The notes under the pieces: generated by a model | Told to the model about the DNA's origin: nothing | Database searches by the model: none | The model's input: only the letters and a program-made list of their open reading frames with translations | DNA from: Flavobacterium magnum | GTDB lineage: Bacteria > Bacteroidota > Bacteroidia > Flavobacteriales > Flavobacteriaceae | Length of the DNA stretch: 64,000 nucleotides | NCBI RefSeq assembly: GCF_003055625.1 | Contig: NZ_CP028811.1 | Coordinates: 1,922,001-1,986,000, forward strand | Direction: 5' to 3' | Translations under genes and position numbers: made by a program | Shown: piece by piece, positions 59,801 to 64,000 of the stretch | How positions within the stretch are numbered: position 1 is the first letter of the stretch | Layout: every line of letters begins with the position of its first letter

Positions 59801-62800
59801 TAAGCAGTGTGCGTCAACGAAGCGAAAGTAGCAATCCCTGCCACCGCATTTGCGTTCGCCGGCGCCATGGTACCTGTTGATACCACATTGATTTGAGCGG
59901 TGAAATCAAGATCGGTGTTGTTATTGCCATCGATCGCTTTCACGGTCACCGCAGGGACCATCGGAACATTGATGAATGTATTTGAAGCGTTTTGGCCATA
60001 AGCCAGCGCCGTAGCGGATACCTCGATACGGTTTGCATCGGCAGTGATTGAAGTCGAAGCACCACCCGCGTTGGCAACGGCGAAAATAGACCCTGTGCTC
60101 TCCGCAACAGCAGCCGTAACCGCCAATTGTGATTGCTGGTTGTCAGTAACCGTCGTCTTGTATGTAGCCCTTACAGAAAATGATTTGGAAGCACCTGAAG
60201 CGGCTTCGATTGCAAGTCCTGTGAACTGCAGTGATGCAGCTGCGGTAATTTCGTTGATTTCATTATTCGCATCGTCATACAGCGCTACTTTTTCGAAGTT
60301 GGCGCTGTTAGACAGGCTCAGGGTAAGGCTTGTCAGCTTTGTAGTAAGCGCGTCACCCGGTGTGCCGACAATGTCGTTGACAAGGAAACGCCCGATCTCA
60401 ATGCTGCTTCCGGTAACATCAGTTCCCGTAAATGCGGCATAATTCACGTTTTGTGTTTCTGTAAATGCAGGATCTGCCGTGATGGTTGAAACTGCATCAC
60501 CCGCAGGGCTTACCAGCATCCTTGGGCTGCTGTAGGTCTCAACACCTGTCGGCGTACCGGTCGCGGCTTTTGGGGTTACACCAAAACGGATGTACCTGTT
60601 AAGGTCAGTCGACGTCAGTTGGTACGAAATCGAATTGGCGCCCGGAATGGCATTTTCGTTAGATCCCGAAAGATCATCTGAAAGGAACCATCTGTAGGTG
60701 CTGGTACCTTCAAGGTCGCCTTCGGTGTCATTATAAGTGTAATTACCAGTCAAAGTCTGCCCGATTGTAGGAGTTCCTGTTACAGAAACTGCTGTAGCGG
60801 TAGGTGCCTGGTTGGTCGGAGAGTAAGTCGTAATACCATTAACAGAAAGGTCACTCGCAGTTGAGTTTGCAACGTCAAAGATGTAGAATGTACCTGTGGT
60901 ACTGCTTGCACCGTAAGGAACAATCCTGAATGTAATTACACTTGTGGCAGGAACATTCTGCAGTGCGGCAATACCTGTAAGATCGGTCGTAAGTGTGGCG
61001 CCCGACGAGGCTGTGTTTGATAAAGTATACGTGGTGATGGTCGTAAATGCGCCGCCATTAATTGAATACTGTAATTCAGCAGATGAAGCACCTGTTGAGG
61101 ATCTTCTGTAACTGAAAGGATTTACCGAAGTCAGCGAAAGCGTATAATCCGTTGCTGCCTGTGTACTGAATGTGATGAATTTATTTGCGGAAACCGCAGC
61201 AGCAGCGCTAGATGCCCATCCGATACCACCCCAGCCCCTTGCAGCTCCTGTTGCTGCGGTAGGACTGTTCGAGGTGGCTACACCTGATCCTCTTATCAAA
61301 GAGCCGTTAACCACATGTGCTGCACTTGTGGTTGGAGCCAATGGGCTGTTTCCAAAGAAGTTCGTTCCTCCCGGCTCAGTGCTTACGTTCCAGGCAATAA
61401 TCGAAACCGGAGCCGCATTTACCGTAAGTGTCTGTGGCACTGACGTAGCAGCACTGTAGTTTACATTACCTGCCTGTGACGCAGTGATGGTCGTTGTACC
61501 GGCACCTGTAATCGTTACCGTATTTCCTGAAACCGTAGCCACCGCAGGGTTAGAGCTGCTGTAAGCAACAGTCAGTCCCGAAGACGCTGTTCCGGTCAAT
61601 GCAAATGGGGCATCAGCCGTAGTCTTCGTTGCAAGTGTACCAAAAGTAATCGATTGTGTTGCCTGTGTAATTGTAAAGGCTGTAGCATTACCTGCGGCCT
61701 GTACAAAGCTGTAGTTGGTTGCAGACAATCCTGATCCGTTTAAGGAATAAGACGCTACCGGGCTCGCAATCGTCGCAATAGTAGTGAATACGGCTGTTCC
61801 TGTAGTCGCTGTAGCGATGGTTTCGCCGTTAACGAATCCGGTCACATTTCCGGTAAATGCAGGGTTCGCAGTGTTGTAAACCCTTGTTGCCGGATCTGCA
61901 GTATATGTCAGGACTGCTGGGTTGATTGAAGCCGTATGGCCTGTAGTATCAAGAATGTAGTTACCGCTATCAGTACCTGCAAGTGATAATCCTGTAATGT
62001 TAATTGCGTAGTTGCTGCCTACGTTTACTGAAGGGAACACGGCTGTCAAAGCACCTGTCAGTGATACATCTTCGCTGCCGATAACACCACTTAAAGCAGG
62101 TGTGCCCGTAATAGAAACAGTATCATTTCCGTCATAAGTCTTGGTGTTGAAAGCAAATCCAGTAAGCGTCAGCGTCTTAACGGTAATGTCAGCAAACAGA
62201 CCCGTTGGCTGTGTCAGGCTGTAATTTCCTGCTGCGCTTCCCGTTAAGGTATATCCTGTTGCAGTTACGGCGATACCGTTTCCTACAGCAGCGGTTGCAA
62301 AAGTGGAAGTACCTGAGGCACCGTTAAAAGCAACATTGGCAACATCTGCGGGAAGTACACCGGATAAACCGGCTGTCCCCGATAAAGTAGCAGTGGTTGT
62401 GCCGTCATATTGCTTGTTGTTGGCTGCCAGTCCCGAAACCGTCACTGTTTTAGCCGTGATATCAGCAGTGATGCCAGAAGGCTGTGTAAGCGTATATTTG
62501 GCACTGTCTGCGCCGCCAAGCGACAACGAAGTGGTCACCGGCTTTGCATTTCCTGCATTGGCATTGTTAAAATTACCATTTCCGCTAACGGTCACATCGT
62601 CTGATCCGACAATACCGACCAAAGTAGCGCCTGAAATGGAAGCAAACGTCAGTCCGTCATACTCCTTATTAGAAGCAGTGGCTCCGGTTACAGTAAGTGT
62701 TTTGGTATTTACTGTCAGCGATTGACTTACATCGGGAGCAGCATTATAAGCACTGTTTCCGGCTTGTTGCGCCGTAATTGTAGTAGTACCCGGTGCAACA

Positions 62801-64000
62801 ATAGTCACCAAGTTTCCACTCACGGTAGCCACGCTCGGATTAGAGCTTAAGTAAGTAACAGTTAATCCCGAATCGGCAGTAGCGGTAAGTGCAAAGTCTG
62901 CATCACCATAAGTTACATTTGAAAGGGCATTGAAAGTAATGATCTGATCTGATTTCGTTGTCGTTGTAATCAATTGTAATTGCGGTACATCTGCAGCGGC
63001 ATCATAATTTGAATCTCCTGCCTGTGAGGCGGTAATTGTAGTGGTACCTGCACCAACGATAGTAACGATGTTACCCGCTACAGTAGCTACGTTGGTATCT
63101 GAACTCATATAAGTAACGGTCAGTCCTGAGCTCGCCGTCGCTGTCAATGCAAACGGTGGGTCATTGTCAGGTCTGCTTGCCAATGGGCCAAATGTAATGC
63201 TTTGACCTGCTTTGGTAATGTTTGCAGTCAACGATGGTTGTGAAACCAGGTTGTAATTTCCGGCATCTGCACCATTTAAGGTAAACCCGATTGTCGTTAC
63301 TGCGATTCCGTTTCCGGCGTTAGCGGTAGCAAAAGTGGCAGAGGCGGAAGCACTGTTAACTGTAACAACGTCCGGAGAAATTACGTTTGTGACAGACGCA
63401 CTGCCTGTATTTAATGTAGCGGTAGTGTTGCCATCATAAACCTTGTTGTTCGCCGTAACACCTGCGATGGTCACATCGACCGGAGTGATATTTGCCGTAA
63501 GGTTTGGCTGTGTCAGGCTGTAGTTTGTTGAAGGCGCCGTATAACCGGTAATGTTGATTGTTTTGCCGTTTCCTACAGTAGCCGTCGTAAAGTTGGCAAC
63601 CGGCGTTCCGCTTACAGAGAAACTTTCCCCATTTTGAAGGCCTGAATACGCAGCGGTTCCCGTGAAACTTGCCGTCGTAAGCCTGTCGTAAACTTTATTT
63701 GAACCGGTAAGGCCTGTGATTGTTAAAGCCGCGGCATTGACCGTGTTGCCGCTGGCAGCAGTAGTGATGTTTACTGAAGTAGCACCTGTACTGCTCAATA
63801 CGATGTTTTGCGAATTATAAGTTCCTGTCACAGCTGCATTGGCAGCAAGGCGGACGCTTAATGTACCGCTTGCATTTCCTGCGGTTTGAGTGAAAGTGGC
63901 CGTAGGGCCATAAGTAACGCCATCGTTTGCTACTTCAAAACCTGTTGGTGCTGTAGCAGTAATGTTGGCAGTCAATCCACCACCCGATACTGCAAATGTT
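56875..64000 (-). CDS. Giant T9SS surface protein with YDG/MBG-type repeats (5' end beyond window)
   Basis: About 2375 residues are visible and the frame stays open to the window edge, so the start lies outside. In order from the N-terminal side come an Ig-like segment, two YDG-type domains (GSNKVYDRLTTASFTG; ANNKVYDGNTTATL), two Big-type Ig domains (QSITFGPL, NVATVAGNIVTIVGAGTTTI), three more YDG units (NKEYDG, NKQYDG, TKTYDG), an MBG domain (TYTADPATRVYN) and another Ig domain. Then follow jelly-roll-like blocks with a WNVSTEPGG region, and the C-terminal module shared with the gene at 53235 (MRRQDYVYWSSPV), ending in a T9SS type A domain (VKIFDIRGRLLFEK, TVTKKVAY). Likely a long surface adhesin. 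Low-complexity Thr/Ala/Gly/Ser composition is typical. Confidence 0.85.
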   Translation of the reverse strand, partial: TFAVSGGGLTANITATAPTGFEVANDGVTYGPTATFTQTAGNASGTLSVRLAANAAVTGTYNSQNIVLSSTGATSVNITTAASGNTVNAAALTITGLTGSNKVYDRLTTASFTGTAAYSGLQNGESFSVSGTPVANFTTATVGNGKTINITGYTAPSTNYSLTQPNLTANITPVDVTIAGVTANNKVYDGNTTATLNTGSASVTNVISPDVVTVNSASASATFATANAGNGIAVTTIGFTLNGADAGNYNLVSQPSLTANITKAGQSITFGPLASRPDNDPPFALTATASSGLTVTYMSSDTNVATVAGNIVTIVGAGTTTITASQAGDSNYDAAADVPQLQLITTTTKSDQIITFNALSNVTYGDADFALTATADSGLTVTYLSSNPSVATVSGNLVTIVAPGTTTITAQQAGNSAYNAAPDVSQSLTVNTKTLTVTGATASNKEYDGLTFASISGATLVGIVGSDDVTVSGNGNFNNANAGNAKPVTTSLSLGGADSAKYTLTQPSGITADITAKTVTVSGLAANNKQYDGTTTATLSGTAGLSGVLPADVANVAFNGASGTSTFATAAVGNGIAVTATGYTLTGSAAGNYSLTQPTGLFADITVKTLTLTGFAFNTKTYDGNDTVSITGTPALSGVIGSEDVSLTGALTAVFPSVNVGSNYAINITGLSLAGTDSGNYILDTTGHTASINPAVLTYTADPATRVYNTANPAFTGNVTGFVNGETIATATTGTAVFTTIATIASPVASYSLNGSGLSATNYSFVQAAGNATAFTITQATQSITFGTLATKTTADAPFALTGTASSGLTVAYSSSNPAVATVSGNTVTITGAGTTTITASQAGNVNYSAATSVPQTLTVNAAPVSIIAWNVSTEPGGTNFFGNSPLAPTTSAAHVVNGSLIRGSGVATSNSPTAATGAARGWGGIGWASSAAAAVSANKFITFSTQAATDYTLSLTSVNPFSYRRSSTGASSAELQYSINGGAFTTITTYTLSNTASSGATLTTDLTGIAALQNVPATSVITFRIVPYGASSTTGTFYIFDVANSTASDLSVNGITTYSPTNQAPTATAVSVTGTPTIGQTLTGNYTYNDTEGDLEGTSTYRWFLSDDLSGSNENAIPGANSISYQLTSTDLNRYIRFGVTPKAATGTPTGVETYSSPRMLVSPAGDAVSTITADPAFTETQNVNYAAFTGTDVTGSSIEIGRFLVNDIVGTPGDALTTKLTSLTLSLSNSANFEKVALYDDANNEINEITAAASLQFTGLAIEAASGASKSFSVRATYKTTVTDNQQSQLAVTAAVAESTGSIFAVANAGGASTSITADANRIEVSATALAYGQNASNTFINVPMVPAVTVKAIDGNNNTDLDFTAQINVVSTGTMAPANANAVAGIATFASLTHTAYGSGFHLTASSTGLTSADSATFDVFNPIFYNLIVDTNPSLSNPYTNGQFVAANLSASGIGRGAGISGNAGADRYNATGWGVAFDATDYFEFTLSPQGGNEIDFTNLIFSMLRSGTGPTNLAVRSSLDTYTANISSLTLPTTAASFLVDLSGASFQNVAAPITFRIYAWGGTGTLGVTDFNFDGVITPSSAINLNVSAASLNKLDYIVGNGPSASKSFTVTGANLTPAAGDITVTSDSASFQLSTDNVTFGAGPLTLPYTGSTLAATTVYVRLASGLTEAAYNGTLTVAGGGSTDKTVTVQGAVRLPLALSYVNTFRTQTQHDEAVNLGFGFNGVTFTASPPSSGYEQMIGNNAYVETPIIDFNAYADVQLSFTAATFNGSSGQTLQAEISTDGGNTYAPLSGALASPVSTTYVTVSQTIDLSSYNTSNGRLRFRMAVGSNPSQGIRFRDFALRKYTTWDGNAWSNGVPDGDAFAIIDGDFTSATNGNNGLAAKTLTIDSGIVTISSGDSLTLTDDLTINGGNLVFENNANMLQLNSAAVNTGTISISRTANMRRQDYVYWSSPVADMILHDVSPNTLPNRFYVLDETNNNFANVDATITTMAAGHGYMVRAPANFPNTPQDYTATFSGTPNNGTITVPVTRNNQGYNMVGNPYPSTINATTFLQANPNLGTIYFWTHFNQAAASGANYATFNGTGAASGSGSAVPNGFIQVGQGFVVQTPAAPATPLVTFTNSMRVDNHSDQFFRTANDTANGRLWLNLNNADGEKLNQMLVGYVADATDAVDVNFDGKSIEAGKPGIYSLLDATAYTIQGKALPFANTDVVPLSLQAVTDGNYSISLDHTDGFFSADQDIFLRDIYTGTYHNIKNGAYTFAATAGNYTNRFEVVYQNAPLGVETPALDADSVIIYKQNGQLVINTGAVTMDNVKIFDIRGRLLFEKSGVNASAYTVNQFNAEQQVLLIQVTADDNRTVTKKVAY

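Noticed and set aside
62303..62725. Open frames antisense to the giant T9SS protein
   Set aside because: They follow from the Thr/Ala/Gly-rich repeat composition, which leaves the opposite strand free of stops.
54500..64000. CRISPR-like arrays in the repeat-rich region
   Set aside because: The repeats are degenerate protein-coding repeats of about 80-100 codons, with no short identical repeats separated by unique spacers.

Overview
The window reads as a chromosome segment of a flavobacterium (Bacteroidota, Flavobacteriaceae, probably Flavobacterium or a close relative). The evidence is the rpmB-rpmG-DUF4295-ftsY cluster, several secreted proteins with type IX secretion (T9SS) C-terminal sorting domains, an RprX/RprY-like two-component pair, BshC of bacillithiol synthesis, an archaeal/eukaryotic-type ProS, and many promoters of the Bacteroidota form TTG-N17-21-TAnnTTTG. 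The species cannot be named from the sequence. There is no rRNA, insertion sequence, prophage or CRISPR array. The only RNA genes seen are two tRNA-Glu(UUC) genes in tandem.

Layout. 1-4.0 kb: the start of an ABC-F ATPase (cut by the window edge), a DUF2490 outer-membrane protein, a GT2 glycosyltransferase and a 2-oxoacid dehydrogenase E2. 4.1-9.1 kb: an AT-richer island of three delta-60-repeat T9SS proteins, the middle one a decayed pseudogene. 9.2-14.3 kb: a DEDDh exonuclease, an FAH-family hydrolase, an orphan Hpt protein, CinA, then the ribosomal protein/ftsY cluster. 14.4-18.2 kb: a serine hydrolase, a beta-barrel protein, a lipoprotein overlapping a DUF721 (DciA-like) gene, and ndk. 18.3-25 kb (minus strand): a T9SS protein with eight SusE/SusF-like repeats, bshC, and a two-gene operon of a leucine-rich surface protein and a small T9SS protein. 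25-34.7 kb: a radical SAM protein, a histidine kinase-response regulator-GH5 operon, a DUF1573 protein, and a CHASE4 hybrid kinase overlapping a TorF-like porin. 34.7-43 kb: rimO, a FadL-like porin, a W/Y/G-rich lipoprotein divergent from proS, the tRNAs, rpsT, and a receiver plus PAS-kinase pair. 43-53 kb: typA, small AHSA1 and VOC genes, an M50-like membrane protein, tgt, an LptF/G permease, an EamA transporter, accA and dnaB. 53-64 kb (minus strand): two very large T9SS surface proteins that share a C-terminal module of about 500 residues; the second runs off the window.

The most interesting unexplained structure is a dispersed non-coding element with four recognisable copies (near 10.1, 13.2, 36.1 and 50.3 kb). 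Each has a pair of short direct repeats around a variable centre, which is a hairpin in the two compact copies, and the repeat sequence changes in step between the two arms of a copy. Other points are a tandem TTAACAA operator between the RprXY-like operon and a DUF1573 gene, a glycoside hydrolase translationally coupled to that two-component system by an ATGA overlap, a lamin-tail domain nested inside a fibronectin III domain, and a decaying delta-60 paralogue between two intact ones.
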